The notes under the pieces are model-generated. The model was not told the origin of the DNA. It made no database searches and saw only the letters and a program-made list of their open reading frames with translations. Both the position numbers and the translations under genes were made by a program. A stretch of DNA of 64,000 nucleotides from Algoriphagus sp. (GTDB lineage Bacteria > Bacteroidota > Bacteroidia > Cytophagales > Cyclobacteriaceae): assembly GCA_029945945.1 (NCBI GenBank), contig JAQSDM010000009.1:186001-250000 (forward strand). Direction: 5' to 3'. This document shows, piece after piece, positions 24,374 to 33,835 of this stretch; the stretch's first letter is position 1; each line of letters starts with the position of its first letter.

Positions 24374-26797
24374 TTAGAATGGGTAACCGATACCAAAGTT
24401 GAGAACTGTTTGTCCTTTGTTTCCGAGGGGTTTTTGCCATGAAAGATTATCCAAAATAAATCGCTCTCCCTCCGGCTGCGCAGGATCTATTGCTTTGGTC
24501 GCAAGGTCTAATCGGATAACAAGGAAATCGAAGTCCATTCTCAAACCTATTCCTGTACCAACAGCAATTTCTTTGTAGAATCGATCATATTCGAAGTCCG
24601 CGCCGGGTCTTGTCGGATCGTAGCCGATACTCCAGGAGTTACCTAAATCCACAAAAACCGCCATATTAAAATAGCCGAAAAGTTTTCTGCGGTATTCCAT
24701 CATGGACTCCATGATCATTTCTGCAGGTTGCTCATTCTGATAGGTGAAATTACCTTCTTCATCTGCAGTAGGGACTGCACTTCCTGGTCCGAGTCGTCTT
24801 GCTTGCCATGCCCGGATGCTGTTGCTACCTCCTGAAAAGAAGTATTTTTCGTAAGGTAAAATTCCCGCACTGACTCCGTAAGGTTTGGCAATTCCAAAAT
24901 TGACCCGATAGGCCAGAGTTTGCTTTGCATCTAATGGATGATATCTTCTGTAATCAGCCTGAAATTTCAGCCACTGAAAATTGGCATACTCGATGTCTTC
25001 TTCATCGTTGCTTGGTACATCAAAGAAGTTAAGACTAGTACCACCACTTTCTGCAAAAAGTCTGAGAAGAGTAGCCCTGTTGTTTTTGAAATTTCCGTAC
25101 TGATTGAAATTAATGACGGATTGAACGGAAAAACTGCTCACGAAAGAAGGTAGAAAAGACCAAATCAGGTTGTTACCTTCTGACTGGAGGTCTTCAAGAA
25201 TTTGAAGGAATTCGCCCGTAATGTTTGGCGTCCGGATATAGGCTATATCTGCAGCATTGACAGTAAACTGCATCTTGTTATTCAAAGTTGCCCAGGAATA
25301 GGATAGCTGAGAGTTCAATGAACTACGGGTATATTCCGGTCTGTTGGTATAGGAATAACCTACTGAAGTCCGGGTGTTTGGATTGTATCTGCCGTATTTT
25401 GCAAGGATCCCCGGCGAAAAAGGAATCAGAAATCGGGGAAATATAACTGATGCCGAAGCTGATAATTCTTTGCTTTGGTACACATCCTGATTGGTAGCAG
25501 AAGCCACCCCTTCAAGTCCCGCACGAAAGTTGAATTCAAGGATTTCACCCGAATGAAAGAAGTTACGGTTTCGAAGGGAAGAACTGAAGAATGGTCCCGG
25601 CAACTGTTCTGTCACACTCAATCCAACCTGATTGGTGAGCTGATATTTTTGATTAGGCTGCGCTATTACTTTTGCTGTAAGCGAGGTGCCCAATGTATCA
25701 AAAGAAATATTCAGGAACCGAAACAGGTCAAGATTGTTGAGTTGCTTCTGAGTCTCGATAATATCATTTCTGTGGTAGGGTTTTCCTTCTTCGAAGAAAA
25801 CTCTCGAGGCAAATAATTTAGCAGAATATCTGTCTTTGTAAAAAGTGAAATCGATATCCCGGTATTCCCTTTTTACTTTTTCATCTACAAAATCGATGCT
25901 GGGCGGGGTGACCTGGAAAGTGATAGAATCGATTGTGAATATTTTATGCTTTTCTGCAAAGCTGGGTTTGAAGATCACCTGCTCAATGGCCACTCTTTTG
26001 GCACTGGTGTCCTGATATACATTGTATTCGATGTAGGAATCAGAGAACATGTAAAAGCCATTGTTTTTCAATAGAACTTCTATTCGACTCCTTTCACTGG
26101 AAATGCGGTCCTGATTGTACCTTTCTCCGGTCTTCACCTCTGAATCAGAGGAATTTGCTTTGAGAACCCGAATTATATCTTCGTTGTCAGTTCGGGTGTA
26201 AAATGAGTCAACCAAATAAGGCTGTTTCTCATCAATCAGATAGGTGACAAAGGCTTTTTCCTTTTTGGTCTCAACCGAATAGCTGGTCGTGGCATCGAAA
26301 AATCCATGATTGACCAGATAATCTTTAATTTCCTGAGTGGATTTTTGGGTTTTGGTACTATCGAGAAGTACCACTGGGTTTCCTGTTCTCATAACCAAAT
26401 TCCCAAATTCAACTTTTTCCTCCAGGTCTTCGATTTGGGTATTCAGCTTGTCTTGTCTTTTTTGGAGCTTTCTGTCATCTGGCAGGCTGTCTCTTACCAG
26501 CTGCACCTGCGTAAGTTCGAGTTGCTTTCGCTCCAACTTCGCAGCTACCTTGAGGCTATCATAAAACCAGGTTCCAACCCTGTAAATGCTGACTCCTAAA
26601 GACCGATTGCTGAAGGGGATTCTGGTATTAGGCTCTTGGGATATATATGCAGCAAGTAGCTCTTCTTCAGAAAGCTCTATCCCCTTGATTTCATTATCAT
26701 ACAATACATATTCACCCTCGGGTACATTCTTGGTGATCGAGCAACTTACGAGTGACCCGAGGACATAGATAAAAAGTATATATTTGGTGAATTTCAA
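24374..26797 (-). CDS. tamL: TamL-type outer-membrane assembly lipoprotein (BamA/TamA family)
   Basis: I choose the TTG at 26797, which gives a typical lipoprotein signal MKFTKYILFIYVLGSLVSC (Cys19). No ATG precedes the lipobox in frame, and the longer TTG at 26827 lies inside a -7 promoter box. The 807-residue protein has POTRA-like repeats in its first half (IKDYLVNHGFFDATTSYSVE, SRIEVLLKNNGFYMFSDSYI). The C-terminal Omp85 barrel includes YFSGGSNSIRAWQARRLGPG, the conserved inward loop with its RxWxxR-like element, and an aromatic end (LNFGIGYPF). Lipidated TamL replaces TamA in Bacteroidota and works with TamB. Divergent from trmH. Confidence 0.88.
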   Translation of the reverse strand: MKFTKYILFIYVLGSLVSCSITKNVPEGEYVLYDNEIKGIELSEEELLAAYISQEPNTRIPFSNRSLGVSIYRVGTWFYDSLKVAAKLERKQLELTQVQLVRDSLPDDRKLQKRQDKLNTQIEDLEEKVEFGNLVMRTGNPVVLLDSTKTQKSTQEIKDYLVNHGFFDATTSYSVETKKEKAFVTYLIDEKQPYLVDSFYTRTDNEDIIRVLKANSSDSEVKTGERYNQDRISSERSRIEVLLKNNGFYMFSDSYIEYNVYQDTSAKRVAIEQVIFKPSFAEKHKIFTIDSITFQVTPPSIDFVDEKVKREYRDIDFTFYKDRYSAKLFASRVFFEEGKPYHRNDIIETQKQLNNLDLFRFLNISFDTLGTSLTAKVIAQPNQKYQLTNQVGLSVTEQLPGPFFSSSLRNRNFFHSGEILEFNFRAGLEGVASATNQDVYQSKELSASASVIFPRFLIPFSPGILAKYGRYNPNTRTSVGYSYTNRPEYTRSSLNSQLSYSWATLNNKMQFTVNAADIAYIRTPNITGEFLQILEDLQSEGNNLIWSFLPSFVSSFSVQSVINFNQYGNFKNNRATLLRLFAESGGTSLNFFDVPSNDEEDIEYANFQWLKFQADYRRYHPLDAKQTLAYRVNFGIAKPYGVSAGILPYEKYFFSGGSNSIRAWQARRLGPGSAVPTADEEGNFTYQNEQPAEMIMESMMEYRRKLFGYFNMAVFVDLGNSWSIGYDPTRPGADFEYDRFYKEIAVGTGIGLRMDFDFLVIRLDLATKAIDPAQPEGERFILDNLSWQKPLGNKGQTVLNFGIGYPF
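26779..26786 (+). promoter_or_regulatory. -7 promoter box of trmH (inside tamL codons)
   Basis: TATATTTG matches TAnnTTTG exactly, 30 bp upstream of ATG 26817. No clear -33 TTTG was seen. Confidence 0.45.
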
Positions 26798-26816
26798 AAT
26801 GCGAGAACCGATCCGA

Positions 26817-27566
26817 ATGCTTAGCAAAAATACAGTTAAGTTTATTAAATCCTTACATCAAAAGAAATTCCGAAATGAGGAAAATCAGTTCTTTGTAGAG
26901 GGTGAGAAGAGTGTTTTAGAGGTACTTAACTCTGATTTTTTGGTAAAGTTACTTTTGGTAACTAAACCTTTCCTGGACCTTCATTATAATACCCTCCAGA
27001 AATATAAAGGTGAGCTCATTGAAGTTACTCAAAATCAGCTGGAAAGCCTTGGGCAGTATCAAAGCAACGATAGTGCCATTGCTGTAGTGGAGATGAAGCC
27101 CAATTCCTGGTTTGACCTGCCAAAAGGTGAGTTGGCCATAGCCCTCGATGATGTGAGAGATCCGGGAAACCTGGGAACTATCATCCGAATCGCCGATTGG
27201 TATGGAATCAGGCATTTGGTCTTTTCTCCTCAGACGGCAGAATTTTATAATCCCAAAGTAATACAGGCAAGTATGGGTTCTTTCACCCGGGTTAACTTTT
27301 TCTACGAGGATTTATCAGTAGTTTTTGACCGGTGGAATGTTCCGGTTTATGGAGCTTTTCTGGAAGGTAAAAACCTGCATACGTTTGATAAACCTATTCC
27401 AGGTGTGATTCTGATGGGAAATGAATCAAAGGGAATTTCTCCGGAACTCGAAAAGAAAGTTACCCAAAAAGTTACTATTCCCGGATTTGGCCAGGCAGAG
27501 TCATTGAATGTAGCGATAGCAACAGCTATTCTTTGTGATAATTTCAAAAGGATGATTACTACATGA
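26817..27566 (+). CDS. TrmH-family (SpoU) RNA 2'-O-ribose methyltransferase
   Basis: 249 residues from ATG 26817 (MLSKNTVKFIKSLHQKKFRN), the usual beginning of this family. Upstream ATG 26799 and TTG 26784 are in frame, but the latter is part of a -7 box. An N-terminal RNA-binding L30e-like domain (about 1-95) is followed by the SPOUT knot: ALDDVRDPGNLGTIIRIADW, ASMGSFTRVNFF, VILMGNESKGISPELE, VTIPGFGQAESLNVAIATAI. It methylates rRNA or tRNA ribose with AdoMet; the exact site is unknown. The stop overlaps the start of the next gene (ATGA). Confidence 0.92.
   Translation: MLSKNTVKFIKSLHQKKFRNEENQFFVEGEKSVLEVLNSDFLVKLLLVTKPFLDLHYNTLQKYKGELIEVTQNQLESLGQYQSNDSAIAVVEMKPNSWFDLPKGELAIALDDVRDPGNLGTIIRIADWYGIRHLVFSPQTAEFYNPKVIQASMGSFTRVNFFYEDLSVVFDRWNVPVYGAFLEGKNLHTFDKPIPGVILMGNESKGISPELEKKVTQKVTIPGFGQAESLNVAIATAILCDNFKRMITT
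26825..26832 (-). promoter_or_regulatory. -7 promoter box of tamL (inside trmH codons)
   Basis: The minus strand reads TATTTTTG, matching TAnnTTTG, ending 27 bp before the chosen TTG start at 26797. If used, it rules out the TTG at 26827 as a start. The -33 element is not clear. Confidence 0.45.
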
Positions 27567-28570
27567 TCCAGCCCATACTCAAGACTTTAAACAGAGTTGG
27601 GATTAACGGATTCTTGCTGGGATTATTCTTGGCAATTTTTCTTGCCTATTTGTTTCCTTTTGCCGGATCAGCAGCTTCTCCCGTTCCCTGGAAGCCTATT
27701 ACTGATGTGGGAATTGCGCTGGTTTTTTTCTTTTATGGAGTTAAACTCAATCCAGAACAACTCAAAGCCGGACTCAGCAATTGGAAACTTCATGTCTTGA
27801 TTCAGCTCTGTACCTTTCTGGTATTCCCTTTAGTAGTCTTATCATTGATGAGATTCATGCCTTGGATTGATCCTGATTTTCAACTGGGAATCAGTTATTT
27901 ATCGACGTTGCCCTCAACGGTAAGTGCGTCAGTTGTGATGGTTTCTATTGCCGGTGGAAATTTGCCCGGGGCAATCTTCAATGCAAGTATTTCAAGTCTG
28001 ATCGGAGTAGTGGTTACCCCGATTTGGATGGGGATTATTGTTGATACATCTCAGATTGAAATGGATTTCGTATCGACATTTGGCGAACTTTCACTCAAAG
28101 TCCTTTTTCCGGTGTTTTTGGGAATTTTGATGCACAACTGGCTTTTTCACCGGATCGAACATCATTTGCCAAAACTGAAATATCTTGATCAGACGGTGAT
28201 CATGATGATTGTATTCACGTCTTTTGCCCAGTCTTTTTCACAGCATATATTTTCTCCTTACTCTGTAGCCACCTTGTTGAAAGTTGGTGGAACGATGTTG
28301 GGATTATTTTTCTTGATTTGGGGAATAGTAGAAATATTGGCCAGAATTTTAGGATTCAGCTGGCAAGACCGGGTGACAGCTTTATTTTGTGGCTCAAAAA
28401 AATCATTGGTTCAGGGTGTTGTGATCGGGAAAATTATTTTTCCTGATCCGGCTCTTTTTGGGTTGGTTTTACTTCCTGTGATGCTCTATCATATACAGCA
28501 ATTGATCGCGGGAAGCGTAATAGCAGGAATGTTTGCCAGACAAAAAAGACCTGATGACTCACCAAAATGA
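27563..28570 (+). CDS. Bile acid:sodium symporter family protein (YfeH-like)
   Basis: 335 residues with about ten membrane spans (for example INGFLLGLFLAIFLAYLFPF and VGIALVFFFYGVKL). SBF-family features are the stretch FYGVKLNPEQL, the crossover-type sequence YLSTLPSTVSASVVMVSIAG, GGNLPGAIFNASISSLIG and CGSKKSLVQGVVIG. The YfeH branch transports unknown organic anions; bile acids are not implied. The ATG overlaps the trmH stop by 4 bp, so the two form an operon. Confidence 0.9.
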   Translation: MIQPILKTLNRVGINGFLLGLFLAIFLAYLFPFAGSAASPVPWKPITDVGIALVFFFYGVKLNPEQLKAGLSNWKLHVLIQLCTFLVFPLVVLSLMRFMPWIDPDFQLGISYLSTLPSTVSASVVMVSIAGGNLPGAIFNASISSLIGVVVTPIWMGIIVDTSQIEMDFVSTFGELSLKVLFPVFLGILMHNWLFHRIEHHLPKLKYLDQTVIMMIVFTSFAQSFSQHIFSPYSVATLLKVGGTMLGLFFLIWGIVEILARILGFSWQDRVTALFCGSKKSLVQGVVIGKIIFPDPALFGLVLLPVMLYHIQQLIAGSVIAGMFARQKRPDDSPK

Positions 28571-28692
28571 AGGTTTTTGCGGGAAAAATATCCTTCTAAT
28601 ACATCCCTGCTTCCAAAATCAGTAACTCCTCCCGGTGACTGATTACAGAGAGGGCTGGATTTTATGAATAACAAGTATACCTGGTTATGATT

Positions 28693-31260
28693 TTAAGATT
28701 TCCCGTCTTTCTTCGGTTGAGTAAATAAAACGCTTTCTGCTACAGATTTGAAATGCAAGTCTCGCTGAGGGAATGGGATAAGAATGTTATTCTGCTTGAA
28801 CAACTCATTTGCCTTGCTGATTAATTCTCCTTTTGCAAAAGGGTAATCCATGTAATTATTCACCCAAAATGTCACTTCGATATCAATCCTGCTGTCTGCG
28901 AAATCCATAGGAACCACTCTTGGTGCAGGATACATTCTGATTCTATTGTCCTGAGATATGATTTCCCTGAGTAATCGAATTGCTTTTTCCAGGTCCGTTT
29001 CATAAGAGACACCGATGACCACAGTCAGCTTACGACCTTTGCCGGTTGTCCAATTGATCAATTGTTTACTGATCAGTTCCCCATTAGGAATGACGATGGT
29101 AGAACCTTCGAACATATTGACCACACTACTTCTGAAACCAATCGATTTCATTATACCCGGCTTTCCTTCGATTTCAATCAAATCCCCAACTTTAACCGTG
29201 TTTTCAAAAGCAATGATCAACCCACTAACCAGGTTGTTGACTAATCCTTGAAGGCCCAAACCAATACCTACACTCAGTGCTCCCAGTATAATGGTGATTT
29301 TATCCAAAGGAATACCGGATGCCGCGAAGGCCAGAAACAATCCCAGCGAAATGACGAATATTTGAACTAATAAAAGCCAGCTTCCAAAGCTGATTCGCTT
29401 TCGCTCTCCTTTAGGGACTGTTGTTTCTGGATCAGCTGAAAAAATAGATAATAGTTTGGAAATCAATACTGAGACAATGAGGATAATCAGAAAAATAAAC
29501 ATTCCATTGATTGAAAATTTGTAAGATCCAAGCATTCGATCCGCATTGAGGAACTCGTTGATTGCCAATGAGATTTGAGAGAAGCTGTAAAAATTTTTTC
29601 CTACAAGGACGACCCAGCCAAAAATCAGGAAAGTGTATAATATCCCGGGGGCTTTGTTTCCAAGCTTATCAAAATTGATAAAAAACAGTTCCTTTTCCTG
29701 ATTATGATAGATTTTGGTGGCAATAGCCAAACTTTGATTGATGAGACGAACTGTCCATAAAAGGAGAATTCCAACCACAATTCCGATGTATCCCGCGACT
29801 AGAAACGACTTAGAGAGATTAAATCTTCCCATCAAATTCAAGACAAAAGAAATCAACTCAAAAACACCCATGAAGAAGATGAAATAAACGATCCTTTTTT
29901 CCTTGAGTTGGTTAGTTCTTCTTTTGAAAAGTGTGAAAACAAGAAAAAATACGCCAATAATTGAAAGCCCCAATAAAAGGAATTGCTCCAATACAGTTGG
30001 TAACAGGATCATGTTTATAGCTCCGGATAGCAAAAATACAAACACGGTAAAAACCCAGAATAAAAACCAGTATTTACTGAGGTATCCTGCAAAGATTGCA
30101 GTCAATGAAATGGAAGCTATTAACCAAAGAAACCAATAGAAAATAAAGGGAGGATTGGGGAAAAAGAATTGGAATACCCCAATGACCATAATAATGGCAG
30201 ATGGGAATGGAGACTTCAAAACCTCTTTTCCTTCTTCCGGAGAATCAATTTCAAGTGATTTTTCAGTCCTTTTTTTCAAAGTGGTCACGAAAATCCAAAA
30301 CAAAACAACCAAACCAGTAAGAAGAACAAGTCTGTTTTGGAAGAGCTTAAAATAAAAAAACAGAGCGAGTTTTTCTTTAGTCAAAGAATAGGAAATAGCG
30401 TCTGAAAGGCTTCTCCTGAAATAGGGAGAACTTGGATCATCCGGGATTTCCTTTTCAAAAATGGATGCATTGAGATCCTTTCGAATCAACTCAAGGTTTT
30501 CGATCTGAGTGTTCATGTCGAAAACCATTTCATTCAGGGAAGTCTGAAGGCTATCAACTTTCCCACTGTAATAATTCAATGAATCATCAGCAGGCTTAAT
30601 TTCTTTCCCTATTTCAATGAGCAGATAGGCGTATTGCCTGGTTTGAAGGGAATCAGAGGAGAATAAATAAAGGTCCTTTTCTGCAGAAATCGAATCTATC
30701 CGGTATTGGGCTTGTCGGAATGATCTTGCAAATTCATCAACTTTCTGTTGTTGAATGACCAACTCATCCAGCATTTCCCGAAAAATGGCTGCCGACACAG
30801 TCAGATTTCTTTCAGTCTGCAACTCGATTGTATTCTCGTTGATTCCTTCCAATATTACCGGGATCAGTTCCTGGTACTCGTTCATTTTATCTCTTATTTC
30901 TGAAAATTCAATCCCTTTGTTTAAAAGGGCTTTGACTTTGAAATTTTCATTTTTGAGATTGGTGATCAGATCATGTTGTTTGAGATAGATTTTTCTATTT
31001 TTAAAAATGTCCAGACTCCTTTTGTATTCATCTTCTCCCGCTTTCTGAACTGATCTGATAAAATCAGATTTCTGGGTTGAATCAGATTTTAAGGGAGTTG
31101 ACTGAATTGACGATTGAGTTAAGTTTTTTTGTGAATCTGACTCTTGCCCAAAACTTTTCGAACTAAGCAGAAAGGCTAAAAAAAGTAAAATTGTGACCGA
31201 GAAAAATGCCTTTTGGCTGCTTTTTAAAAGCTCTTGAATTGAGTGGTTTCTTCCCCCCAT
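28693..31260 (-). CDS. Large MscS-type mechanosensitive channel
   Basis: 855 residues from ATG 31260 (the TTG at 31278 adds six residues). A signal-like hydrophobic segment (VTILLFLAFLLSSKSFGQ) comes first, then a periplasmic coiled-coil region at about 40-290, then about ten membrane spans. The MscS core is at about 625-830: ITIILGALSVGIGLGLQGLV (pore helix rich in Gly/Ala), NNLVSGLIIAFENTVKVGDL, IEIEGKPGIMKSIGFRSSVV, TIVIPNGELISKQLINWT. The layout resembles MscK/MscM-type channels, which release solutes on osmotic downshock. Single gene, convergent with the transporter. Confidence 0.92.
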   Translation of the reverse strand: MGGRNHSIQELLKSSQKAFFSVTILLFLAFLLSSKSFGQESDSQKNLTQSSIQSTPLKSDSTQKSDFIRSVQKAGEDEYKRSLDIFKNRKIYLKQHDLITNLKNENFKVKALLNKGIEFSEIRDKMNEYQELIPVILEGINENTIELQTERNLTVSAAIFREMLDELVIQQQKVDEFARSFRQAQYRIDSISAEKDLYLFSSDSLQTRQYAYLLIEIGKEIKPADDSLNYYSGKVDSLQTSLNEMVFDMNTQIENLELIRKDLNASIFEKEIPDDPSSPYFRRSLSDAISYSLTKEKLALFFYFKLFQNRLVLLTGLVVLFWIFVTTLKKRTEKSLEIDSPEEGKEVLKSPFPSAIIMVIGVFQFFFPNPPFIFYWFLWLIASISLTAIFAGYLSKYWFLFWVFTVFVFLLSGAINMILLPTVLEQFLLLGLSIIGVFFLVFTLFKRRTNQLKEKRIVYFIFFMGVFELISFVLNLMGRFNLSKSFLVAGYIGIVVGILLLWTVRLINQSLAIATKIYHNQEKELFFINFDKLGNKAPGILYTFLIFGWVVLVGKNFYSFSQISLAINEFLNADRMLGSYKFSINGMFIFLIILIVSVLISKLLSIFSADPETTVPKGERKRISFGSWLLLVQIFVISLGLFLAFAASGIPLDKITIILGALSVGIGLGLQGLVNNLVSGLIIAFENTVKVGDLIEIEGKPGIMKSIGFRSSVVNMFEGSTIVIPNGELISKQLINWTTGKGRKLTVVIGVSYETDLEKAIRLLREIISQDNRIRMYPAPRVVPMDFADSRIDIEVTFWVNNYMDYPFAKGELISKANELFKQNNILIPFPQRDLHFKSVAESVLFTQPKKDGKS

Positions 31261-31435
31261 AATACTTTCTTCCGACAAAGTTTTTTCAAGCTAATTAAAT
31301 CAGGAATAAATACCAAAGGAGTGAATTTGTATAACTTTTTCACTTTTCTAAATCGGAACTTTCTTTATTTCGACACCAGCATTAAAAACATGAAAATCAA
31401 ATTGAAAAAAAATATGCATTGGTTTTAAGGAATAA

Positions 31436-31463
31436 AAAAAGCCTGAGATCCATCAGGCTTTTT
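31436..31463 (-). terminator. Terminator of the acyl-CoA-binding protein gene
   Basis: Stem AAAAAGCCTGA/TCAGGCTTTTT with a 6-nt loop and T run on the minus strand, immediately after the stop at 31466. Confidence 0.92.
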
Positions 31464-31465
31464 GC

Positions 31466-31726
31466 TTACATATATTTTTCGGATAGTTCCTCTACAAGTC
31501 CGAGATAAAGCTCAGTTGCTTCTTCTTTGCTTTTTCCTTTGAAATTCAGCCAGCTTTTGTATTTAGCTGCAGCCTTGAAATCAAATCCTCCGGGACGTTC
31601 TCCTTCGTTATCGCCTTCGGTTGCTTGCTTGTAAAGACCATAGAGCTTTAATAACTCTTCATTACTGGGTCTTGAGGTGAATTTGTTGGTAAGTGCAACA
31701 GCTTCCTCCAGAGAAATTGGTTTCAT
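31466..31726 (-). CDS. Acyl-CoA-binding protein
   Basis: 86 residues, the standard size of a free ACBP four-helix bundle. Conserved residues are visible: SNEELLKLYGLYKQATEGDN (the LYGLYKQAT block), GFDFKAAAKYKSWLNFKGKS and KEEATELYLGLVEEL. It binds long-chain acyl-CoA in the cytosol. ACBP is universal in eukaryotes and patchy in bacteria. It follows citrate synthase on the same strand but is separated by a terminator, so it likely has its own promoter in 31727-31798. Confidence 0.93.
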   Translation of the reverse strand: MKPISLEEAVALTNKFTSRPSNEELLKLYGLYKQATEGDNEGERPGGFDFKAAAKYKSWLNFKGKSKEEATELYLGLVEELSEKYM

Positions 31727-31798
31727 AGTAAACTTGAGTAGTTGGTTTCAGTTTCCAAATATCTCATCAAAATTGGATATTTCATTGATTTGGAAACA

Positions 31799-31828
31799 TA
31801 AAAAAAGCCAACCATTTTATGGTTGGCC
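31799..31828 (-). terminator. Terminator of citrate synthase gene
   Basis: Stem GCCAACCAT/ATGGTTGGC with a 3-nt loop, followed by an uninterrupted T run on the minus strand, 23 bp after the gltA stop. Confidence 0.92.
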
Positions 31829-31850
31829 AATATATCTGTTCTGGAGCTTA

Positions 31851-33137
31851 TTAACGCTTGGTCATGTAAACGTAGTCGCGCTCATTAGCACCTACGTAGA
31901 TCTGACGAGGTCGGCCTATTGGCTCATTGTTTTCTCTCATTTCTTTCCACTGAGCGATCCAGCCTGGTAATCTTCCCAATGCAAACATCACAGTAAACAT
32001 GTCGGTCGGAATTCCAAGTGCTCTATAAATAATTCCGGAATAGAAATCGACGTTTGGATAGAGCTTACGATCCACGAAGTACTGATCATTAAGGGCTGCA
32101 TGCTCTAGCTCCTGCGCAATTTCAAGAATCGGATCTTTTACACCCAATTTCGTCAACACATCATCAGCAGCTTTCTTGATGATTTTGGCTCTTGGATCAA
32201 AGTTTTTGTAAACTCTGTGACCAAATCCCATTAGGCGGAACGGATCGTTTTTGTCTTTTGCCTTGTCAAGATATTTTTTAGCGTCTCCTCCGTCAGCTTT
32301 AATAGCTTCAAGCATTTCGATTACAGATTGGTTGGCTCCGCCGTGAAGCGGTCCCCAAAGTGCATTGATGCCTGCGGAAATAGAAGCGTAAATACTCGCC
32401 TGAGAAGAACCGACAATTCTTACTGTCGAAGTTGAGCAGTTTTGTTCGTGATCTGCGTGAAGGATCAAGAGTGAGTCCAAAGCTTTTGCCACCACCGGAT
32501 CAACTTCGTATTTTTCTGCAGGAAGCGCAAACATCATTTTCAGGAAGTTTGAGCAATAATCCAGAGAGTTGTCCGGGTAGTTTACCGGATGACCCATTTC
32601 GTTCTTGAAAGCCCAGGCTGCGAAAGTTGGCATTTTGGCAATCAGTCTGATAATGCTCATGTTCACTTCCTCCTCGCTTCTGTTTGGATTTAAGGAGTCA
32701 GGGTAGAATGCTGTTAGGGAACAAATTAAAGAGGAAAGCACTCCCATTGGGTGAGCATTGGAAGGGAAACCCTCTAAGATTTTTTTGATATCCTCATGTA
32801 CCAGGGTATGTCGGGTGATTTCTTTTGAGAAATCTTCATATTGAGTCTGAGTTGGCAATTCCCCATAGATCAACAAATAGGATACTTCAAGGAAAGTTGA
32901 TTTTTCAGCAAGATCTTCAATTCGATAACCTCTATAGCGAAGGATTCCTTCTTCACCGTCCAAAAATGTAATTGCACTCGTTGTTGATCCTGTGTTTTTG
33001 TATCCTGGATCGATGGTGATTAGTCCGGTCGCGCTTCGGAGTTTTGCAATATCGATTGCAGACTCTTTTTCGGTTCCGGTGATAACTGGGAATTCAAAAT
33101 CTTGACCGTTGAAGGACAATTTAGCGGAATCAGACAT
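31851..33137 (-). CDS. gltA: Citrate synthase
   Basis: Condenses acetyl-CoA and oxaloacetate at the entry of the TCA cycle. 428 residues of the bacterial type II form, starting MSDSAKLSFNGQDFEFPV. Active-site parts are LLILHADHEQNCSTSTVR, LWGPLHGGANQSVIEML (catalytic His), FRLMGFGHRVYKNFDPRA (His and Arg) and NVDFYSGIIYRALGIP (Asp). The C-terminus GRPRQIYVGANERDYVYM is typical. Monocistronic, with a strong terminator and a 250-bp promoter region (33138-33361) without recognisable boxes. Confidence 0.97.
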   Translation of the reverse strand: MSDSAKLSFNGQDFEFPVITGTEKESAIDIAKLRSATGLITIDPGYKNTGSTTSAITFLDGEEGILRYRGYRIEDLAEKSTFLEVSYLLIYGELPTQTQYEDFSKEITRHTLVHEDIKKILEGFPSNAHPMGVLSSLICSLTAFYPDSLNPNRSEEEVNMSIIRLIAKMPTFAAWAFKNEMGHPVNYPDNSLDYCSNFLKMMFALPAEKYEVDPVVAKALDSLLILHADHEQNCSTSTVRIVGSSQASIYASISAGINALWGPLHGGANQSVIEMLEAIKADGGDAKKYLDKAKDKNDPFRLMGFGHRVYKNFDPRAKIIKKAADDVLTKLGVKDPILEIAQELEHAALNDQYFVDRKLYPNVDFYSGIIYRALGIPTDMFTVMFALGRLPGWIAQWKEMRENNEPIGRPRQIYVGANERDYVYMTKR

Positions 33138-33361
33138 ATATGTTTTGTTTGGAATTCTTTTTTATAAAAAACCTAGAAATATGGCCTTAAGTTAATAAAA
33201 TCGAATAGTTTTTACGGTGATAAATGTATTAGAGGTAAAATAAACATCATTTATTTACAAATCGCTTGATAAATACATATCGTAAACGAAATGCCGATTT
33301 ATTTCAAGCAAAACTTTTTGATTTTTCGAAAAGTAAAGCTTTTCTCTTAAAATTTTCCAAT

Positions 33362-33381
33362 AAAAAAAGCCCCGAAGGGCT
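33362..33381 (-). terminator. Terminator of the suf/bacilliredoxin operon
   Basis: Short stem AGCCC/GGGCT with loop TTCG as read on the minus strand, followed by seven Ts, 7 bp after the bacilliredoxin stop. Confidence 0.85.
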
Positions 33382-33387
33382 AATTTT

Positions 33388-33810
33388 TTATGCGCAAAAG
33401 TGCTCAAATACTTCAACCAAGTGATCTCCAATCATTTTGGCACTTCTTCCTTCAATGTGGTGACGCTCGATAAAATGAACAAGCTCACCGTCTTTGAAAA
33501 GAGCCATGGCAGGGGAAGATGGGGGATACGGCAATACCATTTCTCTGAATTTGGATAAAGCAGCAATGTCATTTCCTGCAAATACAGTGGCTAACTGGGA
33601 TGGCTTTACTTTTGCATTTTCGACAGCGTATCTCACTCCCGGTCTGGCTGCTCCGGCAGCACAACCGCACACTGAGTTTACAACAACAAAAGTGGTCCCT
33701 TTATGATTTGGGCCTAATTGCTCAGCTACCATTTCAGCAGTTCTGAATTCTTCGAATCCTACGTTGGAAAGCTCCGCTCTCATTGGAGCGATTAGTTCTT
33801 CTGGATACAT
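33388..33810 (-). CDS. BrxA/BrxB-family bacilliredoxin
   Basis: 140 residues with the thioredoxin-like active site VNSVCGCAAGAARPG (CGC motif) and the family ends MYPEELIAPMRAELSNVGFE and FIERHHIEGRSAKMIGDHL. In Firmicutes this family removes bacillithiol from oxidised proteins; Bacteroidota also carry it. It lies 25 bp downstream of the DUF59 gene and before a terminator, so it appears to be the last gene of the suf operon, linking Fe-S assembly with thiol repair. The linkage is inference from position. Confidence 0.92.
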   Translation of the reverse strand: MYPEELIAPMRAELSNVGFEEFRTAEMVAEQLGPNHKGTTFVVVNSVCGCAAGAARPGVRYAVENAKVKPSQLATVFAGNDIAALSKFREMVLPYPPSSPAMALFKDGELVHFIERHHIEGRSAKMIGDHLVEVFEHFCA

Positions 33811-33835
33811 ATTTTGTAATTTTATAGTTGACAGT

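Noticed and set aside
28617..28644. Hairpin AATCAGT/ACTGATT between the transporter and MscS genes
   Set aside because: Only 7 bp with a 14-nt loop and no T run on either strand.
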